From Rossellomorea vietnamensis (GTDB lineage Bacteria; Bacillota; Bacilli; Bacillales; Bacillaceae_B), in the NCBI RefSeq assembly GCF_008180615.1, contig NZ_VTEH01000027.1, positions 1-40,274 on the forward strand: a DNA stretch of 40,274 nucleotides, given 5' to 3'. Both the position numbers and the translations under genes were made by a program. The notes under the pieces are model-generated. The model did no database searches. It saw nothing but the letters and a program-made list of their open reading frames with translations, and was not told where the DNA came from. Shown here in pieces: positions 1 to 9,168 of this stretch. Position 1 is the first letter of the stretch. Every line of letters begins with the position of its first letter.

Positions 1-323
1 CGTAAATCGTAGATTCATCCGCTGCCACCGTCAGGTGGGCTGTTTGGAAAATGGTTTCCTCGATGACATCTGCAGCGTATCGTTTATATGGGATCATTAA
101 GTCAGGAAGCTCGTGGTGAATCTTGTTGCACTGCTGGCAACGCAGCCTCCTGATGATAAACGTTCTGGCCATGCCTCTCTCATCTTTTAACTTTCTCTCC
201 CTTGAACCAATGACCTTGAAGTCCTGATGATTACAACAGGGACAAGGAACCTTTTCTGCACATTTAATAAAAAACGCTTTTATCGGCGGATTCCACTATG
301 ATATAATCATTTACAACAATCAT
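1..323 (-). pseudogene. DUF6431-type zinc-ribbon protein, frameshifted and cut by window edge
   Basis: Reading leftwards from an ATG at 323, the protein begins MIVVNDYIIVESADKSVF and hits a stop at 264-266. One frame over, the reading resumes as IKCAEKVPCPCC, followed by VIGSRERK, IIRRLRCQQC and KIHHELPDLMIPYKRYAA, and runs off the window. The two CxxC pairs and the RRLRC..C.KIHHELPD block are typical of DUF6431 proteins, which are often found near DDE-type integrases. The two frames join if one T is removed from a run of six T at about 270-276, so the gene looks broken by a one-base insertion. A sequencing error or a programmed shift is also possible. There is no strong ribosome binding site. 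The function is unknown; it is probably a remnant of a mobile element. Confidence 0.55.
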
Positions 324-520
324 ATTGTTTGAGGGACGTCTTCCGTCGCGCCACTGGTAATGGCCGGCATAATGGAAGGCGTCTTTTCCTTTCTTCAGGG
401 TGATTAAGGACATTATATCCGTCAATCCCCGGACAAACAATACCGTCAACATATGGACGTTTTTAGACAGCATTAACACTAAGGACCCTGTTTCTGTCTT
501 GTAAAAACGAAGCAGGGAAA

Positions 521-832
521 AGAGGCTGGGACAAAACCATAATAAAAAGCTCTCTTCGCAAAGATTGTGGCTGAGTAAAAAGAATGGATTTCCGCTCCAG
601 GTGCACGACTCCGCGGGGCGGGCGGTGAGCCTCCTCGGCTTTGCCTGTGGGGTCTCACCTGTCCCGCTAGTCCCGCAGGAGGTCGCACACCTTCCGCTCC
701 AATCCGTCTACGTTCAGGAAAAATCGATCAATAACCTTAAAAGCAACATCTTTCAAATAGAGCCTATTAAAATGAAAGAACCGCATGAAATCAAGTATAA
801 AACCTTGAACTCATGCGGTTTTATTTTTTTTA
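521..832 (+). repeat. Repeat A, copy 1 (MITE-like, inverted relative to copy 2)
   Basis: This stretch begins AGAGGCTGGGACA and matches the reverse complement of 9169-9506 over nearly its whole length. It includes a G+C-rich core (TGCGACCTCCTGCGGG in the reverse orientation) unlike the surrounding AT-rich DNA. The far terminal repeat present in copy 2 is missing here, so this copy is truncated. Short ORFs inside it are present in the other copy too, but they follow the repeat and are not genes. Confidence 0.8.
781..830 (+). terminator. Terminator-like hairpin carried by repeat A
   Basis: CCGCATGAAATCAAG pairs imperfectly with CTTGAACTCATGCGG and is followed by TTTTATTTTTTT. The same hairpin is present in the copy at 9.2 kb, so the repeat can carry a transcription stop with it. 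Confidence 0.55.
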
Positions 833-934
833 TTCAAACTTGCAGTCTTTACGCAGAATTATGTGAAGGTGACAGCGGGAAGGATGTTCACCTTAAACAC
901 GATTAAGCACTGTGTTGTTTTTTCATACATTATT

Positions 935-1071
935 GCTTTCGGATATCCCCGGATACTAAGGGTTCTCTCTAATAGGGGAGAGCTCTTTTCATTTCAAGCT
1001 AACCAGGTTATTCCATTGAATTAAGGTTGTTCTTTAGAATAAGTAATAAACAGATACAAAGTTTACGAAAA
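935..1071 (+). repeat. Repeat B, copy 1
   Basis: It starts TTTCGGATATCCCCGG, has a GGGAGAGCTCTTTTC block in the middle, and ends ACAAAGTTTACGAAA. The same blocks in the same order recur at 4338-4500 (reverse), 19557-19702 and 39861-40018. It is non-coding and ends about 140 bases before the next gene, which reads in the same direction. Confidence 0.7.
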
Positions 1072-1145
1072 AAGCCACGCACAAAAGAGGTTTCGCCTAT
1101 TTATCAATTGTTGAGATAGATGTCCATTCCTTTGAAACTTTATTT

Positions 1146-1158
1146 CATACCCTATAGT
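1146..1158 (+). promoter_or_regulatory. Possible sporulation-sigma -10 element (CATACCCTATAGT)
   Basis: CATACCCTA fits the SigE/SigK -10 pattern CATAnnnTA and lies 57 bases before the next start codon. The -35 is poor for either factor. TTGAAA at 1132 with a 15-base spacer to TATAGT could instead be a weak SigA promoter. Confidence 0.3.
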
Positions 1159-1214
1159 AAACCAACCCTTTTGCAAGAAAAGGATTTAGGGGTTGTGAAA
1201 AGGAGGGAAAAGGG

Positions 1215-1427
1215 ATGTCTCAAGAAAAAAGACGTGTAATAAATGCTGATAAAGTCCTTATTCGCGCTAACGAGGTTATCATCTTGGATGAAAATGACAA
1301 GAGAAGACGCCATTATGATGATGTTGCAGGTGCTGATGAAGGAAGAAGGCACAAACGAGACAGAGATGATGTCGGCGGCCAGGATGACAGAAGAGATGAT
1401 AAACGACGCGGTTGGTCATGGATTTAA
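1215..1427 (+). CDS. Small highly charged protein of unknown function (70 aa)
   Basis: ATG at 1215 is preceded by a strong AAAGGAGGG ribosome binding site, and the frame is closed by a clear terminator, so this is very likely a real gene. The first 28 residues (MSQEKRRVINADKVLIRANE...) are mixed. The rest is almost entirely Arg, Lys, Asp, Glu and Gly, with repeated RRRHYDD, GRRHKRDRDDV and DDRRDDKRRG segments, and it ends in GWSWI. No cysteines or membrane segment are present. The composition recalls small spore-coat proteins, and a SigE/K-like CATACCCTA lies upstream, but I do not recognise the family and the spore link is inference. It is monocistronic and lies upstream of ppk2. Confidence 0.7.
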   Translation: MSQEKRRVINADKVLIRANEVIILDENDKRRRHYDDVAGADEGRRHKRDRDDVGGQDDRRDDKRRGWSWI

Positions 1428-1438
1428 TGATCTGAAGA

Positions 1439-1466
1439 AACAGTCCTGCTGCAGGACTGTTTTTTA
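1439..1466 (+). terminator. Rho-independent terminator
   Basis: AACAGTCCTGC pairs with GCAGGACTGTT and is followed by a T run. It ends the small charged-protein gene. Confidence 0.85.
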
Positions 1467-1616
1467 ATGAAGGGGCAGGATTATGTCGTTTTCCCAATGA
1501 ATATAGCTTATCGGCTGCAGGGTCTAGATTAGAAAATAAGTTTAAAACTCTTTGCGAAGGATAAATGGATATAAGATTAGTTTCAATACATAGGATACTT
1601 TAAGGAGGGTAAGTGT

Positions 1617-2369
1617 ATGTTGGATTCAGTAGACTTGACGAGAAAAATAGATGATAAAAAAGAATATGAAAAGAGATTAAAGAAGCAGCAATTAATTTTG
1701 CTGGGGTTACAAAGAGCCCTCATGGATGAAAAAATTGGCTGTATCCTTGTGTTCGAAGGATGGGATGCGGCAGGAAAAGGGGGAGCGATCAAAAGAACAA
1801 CCCAGAATATTGATCCTCGTGGCTTTGAAGTGCACTCTACCGCAGCACCCACACTTGAACAAAAGCAATATCACTATCTGCAAAGATTTTGGAACAGGAT
1901 GCCAAAATACGGGAAGCTGGGGATATTTGACCGCTCCTGGTACGGAAGGGTACTTGTTGAAAGAGTGGAAGGGTTTGCCGAGGAATCAGAGTGGAGAAGC
2001 GCTTATGGAGAAATTAATGATTTTGAAAGAATCCTGACTGGTGAAAATTTTATCGTGCTTAAATTTTGGTTTCATATATCTAAAGAAGAACAGTTGAACA
2101 GATTCAACGATCGCCAAAATGATCCTATGAAATCCTGGAAACTGACAGAGGAAGACTGGCGAAACAGAGAAAAATGGGATCTCTATAAAGAAGCGGTAGA
2201 CGAGATGATTCAGGAAACCGACAAGGAAAATGCACCGTGGCACATTATTGAAGGAGAAGATAAAAAGCATGCAAGAGTCAAAACCCTTGAAATCATTAAC
2301 AGAACCATTCTGACGGAGATGGAAAAACGTAAGATCGATGTCAGGCATTACTTTAAAAAGGAAGAATAG
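1617..2369 (+). CDS. ppk2: Polyphosphate kinase 2 family protein (PPK2)
   Basis: This is a cytoplasmic P-loop kinase that moves phosphate between polyphosphate and nucleotides; PPK2 enzymes usually run toward making NTP or NDP from polyphosphate. The 250-aa length fits a single-domain PPK2. Seen in the sequence: Walker A in FEGWDAAGKGG (residues 47-56), the conserved IDPRGFEVHST stretch, Walker B-like GIFDRSWYGRVLVERVEG (102-119), and the lid segment with KSWKLTEEDWRNREKWDLY near 176-194. The ATG has an AAGGAGG site 8 bases upstream. It stands alone between terminators, with bmrA convergent. PPK2 subclass (NDP, NMP or both as acceptor) cannot be told by eye. Confidence 0.9.
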   Translation: MLDSVDLTRKIDDKKEYEKRLKKQQLILLGLQRALMDEKIGCILVFEGWDAAGKGGAIKRTTQNIDPRGFEVHSTAAPTLEQKQYHYLQRFWNRMPKYGKLGIFDRSWYGRVLVERVEGFAEESEWRSAYGEINDFERILTGENFIVLKFWFHISKEEQLNRFNDRQNDPMKSWKLTEEDWRNREKWDLYKEAVDEMIQETDKENAPWHIIEGEDKKHARVKTLEIINRTILTEMEKRKIDVRHYFKKEE

Positions 2370-2523
2370 GATACTGTTGAAGTGATTGTGAAGGTTATCC
2401 TGATTTGACTCTGTAGAAGCAAATATCATATAGGGAGTTTCTGCGCCGCCGATACAGACCATGAAGAAATGCTGAAATTTTTTCCCTGAATGAATGGAAG
2501 ATGTCTAATTCTTATGAAGATCA

Positions 2524-2570
2524 ATAGAGCCGCCCATTCTGTTTGACCATTATACAATGGGCGGCTCTAT
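2524..2570. terminator. Convergent-gene hairpin between ppk2 and bmrA
   Basis: A perfect 15-bp inverted repeat, ATAGAGCCGCCCATT / AATGGGCGGCTCTAT, with a 17-base loop sits between two converging genes. The T-rich tract after it on the plus strand is interrupted. It probably serves both strands. Confidence 0.7.
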
Positions 2571-2580
2571 CCGTTCTATT

Positions 2581-4326
2581 TTATTTTTCAGCGGTAAGCT
2601 GCTGCTGGACAAGCTTTTTATACAATTGATTTGATTGTAGGAGTTCCTGATGGGTGCCGCTTCCGGAAATAGATCCATTTTCAATGACAAAAATAGTATC
2701 TGCTTCTACCACTGTTGATAAGCGATGCGCTATAATGAGGGTAGTCCTTCCCTTCATCAGATTCTTTAAAGCGTTTTGTACAAGCAGTTCTGATTCGCTG
2801 TCAAGGTTTGAGGTGGCTTCATCGAGAAGCAGTATCTTCGGATTCCTCAGCAATGCCCTTGCAATAGCAATTCTCTGTCTTTGTCCGCCTGAAAGCTTTA
2901 CACCTCGTTCGCCTACCTGAGTTTGAAAACCTTCTGAAAGGCTGACAATGAAGTCATAAGCATTTGCCTGCCTCGCCGCTTCGAACACTTCTTCCTCTTT
3001 GACTTCCCTTTGTAATCCATAGCAGATGTTATCGTGAATCGTTCCGGACATGATGGGGCTTTCTTGTGAAACATAACCAATTGATTTTCGCCATTCTTGC
3101 AATGGTATGTTCTCAATGGAGGTATTCCCCAACTTTATATCTCCACTGTCCAGGGGATAGAATTGTTCAATTAAAGAAAATATGGTCGTTTTCCCTCCAC
3201 CGCTGGGACCGACAAACGCAGCCGTTTTTCCTGTGGTTATTTCAAAAGACAAGGAGTCTATGATTCTTTTCTTATTATTGTAACCGAAGGAGACATCCTG
3301 AAAGACGAGGTTCTCATCTGAAAAGCTCCTCTGTTTCGTCTCTCTTTTTCCCTCAGTTTTAACATCCAGGAGGTCCTGGATACGATCAGTAGCTCCTGCC
3401 GCTTTTTGAAAAGCAGTAAAAAAGGTGGCAAGCTGGGTGAAGGGGACAATGATTTGAAACATGTAGATGATGATAGCTACCAGGGATCCAGCTGATAGTG
3501 CTCCTGCAGAAACTCTTGCTCCTCCATACCCGATGATGACGACGAGTACCACCATCATAATCGTCGTCATAAAAGGAGAGACCACAGCCTGGATCTTTGC
3601 TTCCTTTAACCCGAACTTAAACAAATTTTGTATTCCTCTATGGCCATTTTGCCTTTCAGCAGGCTGTCCATTATAAGATTTAACGAGCCTGATCTCGGAC
3701 AGCACCCTGCCCAGATTTCCACTGAAATCCGCCATTTCATCCTGTGTCTGGCGTGAAATGGTATGCATTTTCTTCCCTAAAGGCATCATGATCAACAATG
3801 ATACCGGAACCGCAACAAACATAATGACGGTCATGCTCCAATCGATTGTCAGCAGGATAATAATAGAGCCAATAATGGTAATGACACCTGATACTAGTGT
3901 CACTAAGTGGTTGGTGATAAGCGTCTTTACCGTATTAGTATCCTGGGTGATTCTGCTCATGGTCTCTCCTGATTGGTGCGAATCAAAGAAAGAGATGGGA
4001 AGTTCCAGGACATGATTCCATAAGGTTTCGCGTATTTTTGCCACAAAGGTCTCCCCGATATAAGTCATAAGATAATGAGAGAATCCGCCGGCGACTGCCT
4101 GTACAATGAATGCTGCCAGAAGTAGAAAAATGAGACTCATTTCAATTCCGGCTCCTGATATTTGGTCTACTAATGATTTGGTAAAAAGAGGAACTATCAG
4201 GGAGGCAGCAGTTTCAAATAAACTTAGTACTAGCGCTCCCGAGAAAATCCACTTTGAAGGCTTTCCGATTTTTAGTAAACGCATGAAGCGATTCCAATTA
4301 GAAGGATTGTTTTTCTTTTGTCGCAT
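2581..4326 (-). CDS. bmrA: BmrA-type multidrug ABC exporter (TM + NBD half-transporter)
   Basis: This is a homodimeric type IV ABC exporter of the membrane that expels hydrophobic drugs using ATP. The 581-aa protein is close to B. subtilis BmrA (about 589 aa) along its whole length. Residues 1-320 are a six-helix transmembrane domain with the characteristic ETxSRxTxDT and IRLVKSYNG segments. The nucleotide-binding domain follows: Walker A GPSGGGKTT (373-381), Q-loop Q421 in GYVSQESPIMSGTI, signature LSGGQ (478-482), Walker B ILLLDE (498-503) and H-loop H534. All catalytic residues are intact. The start ATG follows AGAGGAAATAAG. The 3' end of repeat B copy 2 lies immediately upstream, so the repeat may supply its promoter or leader. 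Confidence 0.92.
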   Translation of the reverse strand: MRQKKNNPSNWNRFMRLLKIGKPSKWIFSGALVLSLFETAASLIVPLFTKSLVDQISGAGIEMSLIFLLLAAFIVQAVAGGFSHYLMTYIGETFVAKIRETLWNHVLELPISFFDSHQSGETMSRITQDTNTVKTLITNHLVTLVSGVITIIGSIIILLTIDWSMTVIMFVAVPVSLLIMMPLGKKMHTISRQTQDEMADFSGNLGRVLSEIRLVKSYNGQPAERQNGHRGIQNLFKFGLKEAKIQAVVSPFMTTIMMVVLVVIIGYGGARVSAGALSAGSLVAIIIYMFQIIVPFTQLATFFTAFQKAAGATDRIQDLLDVKTEGKRETKQRSFSDENLVFQDVSFGYNNKKRIIDSLSFEITTGKTAAFVGPSGGGKTTIFSLIEQFYPLDSGDIKLGNTSIENIPLQEWRKSIGYVSQESPIMSGTIHDNICYGLQREVKEEEVFEAARQANAYDFIVSLSEGFQTQVGERGVKLSGGQRQRIAIARALLRNPKILLLDEATSNLDSESELLVQNALKNLMKGRTTLIIAHRLSTVVEADTIFVIENGSISGSGTHQELLQSNQLYKKLVQQQLTAEK

Positions 4327-4337
4327 CTTATTTCCTC

Positions 4338-4500
4338 TTTTCTTAAACTTTGTTGCTATTTCAGACTATTTTTGAAAAACATAACAATAATTCACTGGAA
4401 TAACCTCGTGAACATGAAAAGAAAAGAGCTGGTCTCTCAGATTTGAGAGAAAACCCTTATAATACGGGGGAACATCCGGCTCTTGGGATTTTTCCGTAAG
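4338..4500 (-). repeat. Repeat B, copy 2 (reverse), abutting the bmrA start
   Basis: Read on the minus strand it runs AAGAGCCGGA ... CCAGCTCTTTTC ... GAGGTTATTCCAGTGAATT ... AGCAACAAAGTTTAAGAAA. It matches copies 1, 3 and 4. Its end is only about a dozen bases from the bmrA ATG. Confidence 0.7.
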
Positions 4501-4789
4501 CAACGATGTATGTGTGTACAGCCTTTCTTAAAACTGTACCTGCTAGACTATCTAGGTATACTTTATCAGATAATCTGCCAGTTTTCCTCTTACACATTTG
4601 AAATAGCTGCTCGATTATAGGAGAGAACTTATCTACTGTGCTACAATGGAAAATATTTATGATGAGTAAATTCCGTAAGCCAGTCTCTTAACACTTTCTT
4701 GTTCCTTTAGATGGAAGAAGCAAAGAACTAGAGAATGAGCCTTTATACAAGAAAACAAATTAAATCTGTTAAGTTCAAAGGAGTTCACA
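4501..4789. other. Intergenic region upstream of topB; nothing recognised
   Basis: AT-rich spacer between the divergent bmrA and topB genes. I found no convincing coding frame, hairpin or standard promoter. topB has an AAAGGAG site just before its ATG. Confidence 0.5.
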
Positions 4790-6940
4790 ATGAAGGTAAT
4801 TATTGCTGAAAAGCCTGATCAGGGTGCTGCACTAGCCAAGCCTTTTCCTCATAAGAAGGGACAGGGTTTCATTGAAGTCCTGCCAAATCAGCTGTTTCCG
4901 GAAGGTGCTTATATCACCTGGGCAATCGGACATCTCTTGCAGCTTCAATCTCCTGAAAAATATGATGCTCAGTGGAAAAAGTGGAATGTCGAAACGCTGC
5001 CCATGATTCCGGAAAAATTCAAATATGAAGTGACTCGTTCAAAATACAAACAGTACAATGCAGTAAAATTGCTATTGCAGAAACCCTCGGTGAATGAAAT
5101 CATTCATGCAGGTGATGCGGGACGCGAAGGAGAGTTGATCGTCCGGAATATTATCAATATGTCCGGTATTAAAAAACCAATGAAACGTTTATGGATTTCT
5201 TCTCTTACACCAAAAGCGGTTACAGAAGGTTTTTCAAAACTTCTGGATGAAAGTGAAACAAGAAGCGTATTTTTTGAAGCTTATTCCAGGGCTTGTGCCG
5301 ACTGGATCATCGGCATGAATGCATCCAGGATTTATAGTATCCTCTTGAAGCAAAAGGGAATGTCCGATGTTTTTTCAGCGGGCCGTGTGCAGACACCGAC
5401 GCTGGCTCTGATTGTAAAAAGAGAAAGGGAGATTGAAAGTTTTGTCAGTGAGCCATTTTGGGAGGTAACTGCTGATTTTGATGTGGATGGAAAAGTTTAT
5501 CAGGGTAAGTGGGAGAAAGATAAGCAGCCGAGATTAAAAGATAAAGAGACTGCTGTGAAGATCGCTGAATTCTGTAAAGGAAAACCTGCAGAAATCAAAG
5601 ATCTTTCAACTGAAAGAAAAGAGTATCAGCCTCCATTACTGTTCAATCTTTCTTCTCTTCAGGCAACGGCGAATAAAATATTTAAATTTTCTCCACAGAA
5701 AACGCTGGATACGCTTCAAAAGCTTTATCAAAAAGGAATCGTTTCGTATCCTCGTTCTGACTCTAATTATGTCACAAAAGGTGAAGCTGAAACTTTTCCA
5801 GAAATTTTGGAGAAATTAGGCAGGCTGCCGGCCTATCAGGAGCTGTTTCCGCTGCCGGTGAAATCACTGTTGAACAACAAAAGGTATGTTAATGAGTCGA
5901 AGGTGACCGACCACTATGCCATCATTCCTACAGAACAGGTAAAAAATCCTGAGAAACTGCCTGCTGATGAGCAAAAGATCTATGACCTTGTTGTCCGAAG
6001 GCTGATTGCTGCTCACTTTGAAAAGTCAATATTCGACTACTCTACTTTAATAACGCTTGTAGATGGAAGAGCTGAATTCGTTTCCAAAGGAAAGATCCAA
6101 ATTCAAGAAGGCTGGAGGAAAGTCATTTTCCAGCAAGAGAAAGACGATGAACAATTGCTTCCCAATGTGAATAAGGGCGATAATGGCCTTGTGAAAAACG
6201 TAAAAGTAAAAGAAGGAAAAACACAGCCTCCTAAACGTTATACAGAAGGGCAATTGATCACTTTGATGAAAACGGCAGGAAGACATCTGGAGGACGAAGA
6301 GCTCGAAAAAGTTCTTTCCAGTACTGAGGGACTCGGGACTGAGGCAACAAGAGCAAACATTATTGCGGGCTTGAAAGACAGGAAGTATATTGATGTGAAG
6401 CGAAATGCCGTCTTTGCAACCGATAAAGGCAAAGTACTAATTGAAGCGATTGGTGAAAAAATACTTGCATCTCCTGAAATGACGGCAAAATGGGAACAGA
6501 GGCTGCGGGAAATCGGCCAAGGCCGGGCGTCTGCACCTCAATTTATGGAACAAGTCAAGAAACTCAGCGGAAAGATTATTTCTGATGCGATTGAAGCCTC
6601 CAAGGACTGGTCATTCGAAGGTATTGATACGGACACGATTCAAAGGACAAGCTCCCGGGCTTCACTTGGGAAGACCGTCGGTTCCTGTCCTTATTGCAAG
6701 GCTAAAGTCCTTGATAAAGGGGAATTCTATGGCTGCAGTGCTTACAAAAAGACAAAATGCAGTTTCACTCTTTCAAAGATGATCATGAAAAAGAAGATTT
6801 CTCCAGCCAATGCGAAGAAACTGATCGAAGAAGGAAAAACTGGAATCATTAAGGGATTTAAAAAAGGTGAGAAATCCTTTGATGCAATCTTGAAATGGGA
6901 TAATGAGGAAAGAAAGCTTCAATTTGAATTTCAAAATTAA
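4790..6940 (+). CDS. topB: DNA topoisomerase III (type IA)
   Basis: This enzyme nicks and passes single strands and helps decatenate and resolve recombination intermediates. The 716 aa are close to the usual Bacillus TopB length. The N-terminal TOPRIM domain starts MKVIIAEKPDQGAALA and carries the acidic motif DAGREGE (109-115). SAGRVQTPTLALIV (196-209) is the typical type IA stretch. The catalytic tyrosine is Y320 in VSYPRSDS; Ser replaces the commoner Thr after the Arg. Near the C terminus CPYCKAKVL...GCSAYKKTKC forms a zinc-ribbon-like segment, followed by a second small repeat. The ATG is preceded by AAAGGAG. It appears monocistronic. Confidence 0.95.
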   Translation: MKVIIAEKPDQGAALAKPFPHKKGQGFIEVLPNQLFPEGAYITWAIGHLLQLQSPEKYDAQWKKWNVETLPMIPEKFKYEVTRSKYKQYNAVKLLLQKPSVNEIIHAGDAGREGELIVRNIINMSGIKKPMKRLWISSLTPKAVTEGFSKLLDESETRSVFFEAYSRACADWIIGMNASRIYSILLKQKGMSDVFSAGRVQTPTLALIVKREREIESFVSEPFWEVTADFDVDGKVYQGKWEKDKQPRLKDKETAVKIAEFCKGKPAEIKDLSTERKEYQPPLLFNLSSLQATANKIFKFSPQKTLDTLQKLYQKGIVSYPRSDSNYVTKGEAETFPEILEKLGRLPAYQELFPLPVKSLLNNKRYVNESKVTDHYAIIPTEQVKNPEKLPADEQKIYDLVVRRLIAAHFEKSIFDYSTLITLVDGRAEFVSKGKIQIQEGWRKVIFQQEKDDEQLLPNVNKGDNGLVKNVKVKEGKTQPPKRYTEGQLITLMKTAGRHLEDEELEKVLSSTEGLGTEATRANIIAGLKDRKYIDVKRNAVFATDKGKVLIEAIGEKILASPEMTAKWEQRLREIGQGRASAPQFMEQVKKLSGKIISDAIEASKDWSFEGIDTDTIQRTSSRASLGKTVGSCPYCKAKVLDKGEFYGCSAYKKTKCSFTLSKMIMKKKISPANAKKLIEEGKTGIIKGFKKGEKSFDAILKWDNEERKLQFEFQN

Positions 6941-7119
6941 TACTATATCGGCATAGTTTTTACAAGCCTGTCTTCTATAAAATGTTGCAATGTTAATCTA
7001 CTGATCGATTTTACCAGGCTAATAAAATATTTTTCGCTAAAACAGTTTCAACTTCTGCTGAGCGGGTAACTTTAGAATAACTACTTATTCATAAATATGC
7101 ATAGAGGAGTGAACCTAAA

Positions 7120-7389
7120 GTGGATATTGGTCTATATAAGATTGAAAATATGTCAGATGAAATCATTACATTAACATTATTCGAAAATGAAGAAACAGAG
7201 CAGTTAGAGAGTGCAATGCAGCACTTGCCAAGAAGCTTATTTCCATTTCATGTAACAAATGAAATCATGATAGAAGTTTCCGAACGTGCAGGTCAGCTGG
7301 AATTTACACCAATCAGTACTGATAACGTGGAAGCCCGCTTACAGGCTGAGGAATTATTAAAAGACTTTATCGGTACTGCAGAGGTATAG
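7120..7389 (+). CDS. Small acidic protein of unknown function (89 aa)
   Basis: The start is GTG, chosen because AGAGGAG lies upstream and a terminator follows the stop. The product is acidic and soluble, with no cysteines, signal peptide or membrane segment. It reads as a compact alpha/beta protein: an N-terminal strand, ENEETEQLESAMQHLP helix, then EIMIEVSE and LEFTPIST strands and a C-terminal helix ARLQAEELLKDF. I do not recognise the family. It is monocistronic between topB and the M24 peptidase. Confidence 0.75.
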   Translation: MDIGLYKIENMSDEIITLTLFENEETEQLESAMQHLPRSLFPFHVTNEIMIEVSERAGQLEFTPISTDNVEARLQAEELLKDFIGTAEV

Positions 7390-7396
7390 AGCCGTA

Positions 7397-7438
7397 AAAA
7401 AGCACCTTCTTTCTATAAAGAAATGAGGGTGTTTTTTT
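7397..7438 (+). terminator. Rho-independent terminator
   Basis: AAAAAGCACC...TTTC pairs imperfectly with GAAA...GGGTG and is followed by a run of seven T. Confidence 0.7.
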
Positions 7439-7659
7439 GTGGTCAGAATATTTATTCAGTTACCTTGTACACATGTATACCAGTGATCCACTGCACTATC
7501 GCTGTATAGTGTGTATGCCATGGAACCCAACTATAATAACAAGCCTGGCAGTGGTAAGATGCTGCCTGGACTACCCTTCTCAGGATTTTCAGTTGACATG
7601 GGGACATTTCTAATAAATCATTAGAGGTATACATAAGTAATGAATGGGAGTGTCGTTGA

Positions 7660-8760
7660 ATGAGCAATCGTATACAAAAGATTCAAACATGGCTTAAAGA
7701 ACAAAATATCGAAGCGGTTTTTATCAACTCGAAAGAAAACGTTTTCTACTTATCGAATTTCCTTACGGATCCTCACGAGCGTCTTATGGGCATGTTTTTA
7801 TTCAAAGAGGCGGAACCTTTATTTGTCCTTCCGGCAATGGAAGAAGGACAATTGAGGAGTGCGGGGTGGCAGCATGAAATCCTTGGGTATGGAGATCATG
7901 AAAATCCTTGGGACCTCATTAAGGCTTCTATCAAAAGGAGGAAGACCGGTAACCCTGAAATGATCGCAATTGAGAAAGAAATGCTTTCATACTCGAGAAG
8001 TGAAGCATTTTTGTCACTTTTTCCAAAGGCGGAGGTCGTTAATGCGGAGGATAAATTAAATGAGCTGCGTGTGGTTAAGGATGAAAGAGAGATTGAGATC
8101 ATACGCCGTGCTGCTGAAATGGCAGACTTCGGAGTGCAGACAGGAGTCAACGCTCTTCAAGAAGGGATAACAGAGATGGAAGTCCTCGCCACAATCGAAT
8201 ATGAATTGAAGAAAAAAGGGATACGGCAAATGTCTTTCTCTACAATGGTTCTATTTGGTGAGAAATCAGGTGAGCCTCATGGAAACCCGGGCAGCCGCCA
8301 ATTAAAACCTGGGGATTTTGTCCTGTTTGATTTAGGTGTTGTACTGGAAGGCTATTGCTCCGATATTACACGTACAGTTGCCTTTAAAACAGTTTCAGAA
8401 AAGCAAAGAGAGATTTATAATACTGTATTAAAAGCTGAACTGGCTTCTCTTGAAATGAGTAAACCTGGAAACAGAATCGGGGATTTGGACAGCACTGCCC
8501 GTAAAATCATTTCAGATGCGGGTTATGGAGAATACTTCCCTCACCGCATCGGTCACGGAATGGGTATCAATGTTCATGAATTTCCGTCCATGAGTCATAT
8601 GAATGACGGCGTTCTCAAAGAAGGAATGGTTTACACTATTGAGCCTGGCATTTATTTACCGGAAGTTGGCGGGGTTCGAATTGAGGACGATGTGCTCGTG
8701 ACAGAAAATGGATATGAAACACTGACTAAATTTCCAAAAGACCTCCAAATCATTGAATGA
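7660..8760 (+). CDS. ykvY: M24B family metallopeptidase (Xaa-Pro dipeptidase-like, YkvY type)
   Basis: This is a cytoplasmic pita-bread peptidase expected to cut Xaa-Pro bonds. It is 366 aa with the usual two parts. The creatinase N-terminal domain (1-130) includes SKENVFYLSNFLTDPHERLMG. The catalytic domain has five metal ligands, all present: D224 (LFDLG), D235 (CSDITRT), H299 (HRIGHGMG), E328 (IEPGIY) and E342 (VRIEDD). The sequence resembles B. subtilis YkvY. The ATG at 7660 follows a modest GGGAGTG site. A terminator comes about 100 bases after the stop, and it appears monocistronic. Whether the in vivo substrate is a dipeptide or a longer peptide is not visible. Confidence 0.88.
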   Translation: MSNRIQKIQTWLKEQNIEAVFINSKENVFYLSNFLTDPHERLMGMFLFKEAEPLFVLPAMEEGQLRSAGWQHEILGYGDHENPWDLIKASIKRRKTGNPEMIAIEKEMLSYSRSEAFLSLFPKAEVVNAEDKLNELRVVKDEREIEIIRRAAEMADFGVQTGVNALQEGITEMEVLATIEYELKKKGIRQMSFSTMVLFGEKSGEPHGNPGSRQLKPGDFVLFDLGVVLEGYCSDITRTVAFKTVSEKQREIYNTVLKAELASLEMSKPGNRIGDLDSTARKIISDAGYGEYFPHRIGHGMGINVHEFPSMSHMNDGVLKEGMVYTIEPGIYLPEVGGVRIEDDVLVTENGYETLTKFPKDLQIIE

Positions 8761-8864
8761 ATTTTAAAACCGAAAGCGGCCAGGTCAGCTCAGGGGAAAA
8801 AGGCAATTTTTCCTTGTATTCTTTTAGGGTTATTTGATTGGTCAGCTGCTTAAAATAATGACAA

Positions 8865-8896
8865 AAGCCGGATGCAGATTGTTCAGCATCCGGCTT
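8865..8896 (+). terminator. Rho-independent terminator
   Basis: AAGCCGGATGC pairs perfectly with GCATCCGGCTT and is followed by ATTTTAATT. It closes the M24 peptidase gene. The rest of 8900-9168 holds no recognisable gene. Confidence 0.8.
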
Positions 8897-9168
8897 ATTT
8901 TAATTCTCCAGGCGATAGCTTCAAGCAATAAGGCCGGACTGTAGGTTATAAAGAGAAGTAAATCCATAGCTCTTTAATACTTTACGAAAAGAGCCTTTTC
9001 ATAAGAAATACCTCAACTCCATCCCAAATCTATTTTTCTCTGCAGAGTTTTCCAGATTACTTGTTAAGGTTGATTATATAATTTTTTCAGTTATCTGTCG
9101 TGCCAAGAGAGGCCGACTTGTGATTCCGTAAGAATTTATTCCAAATGGAAGCTTCGCCTTCTTATACA

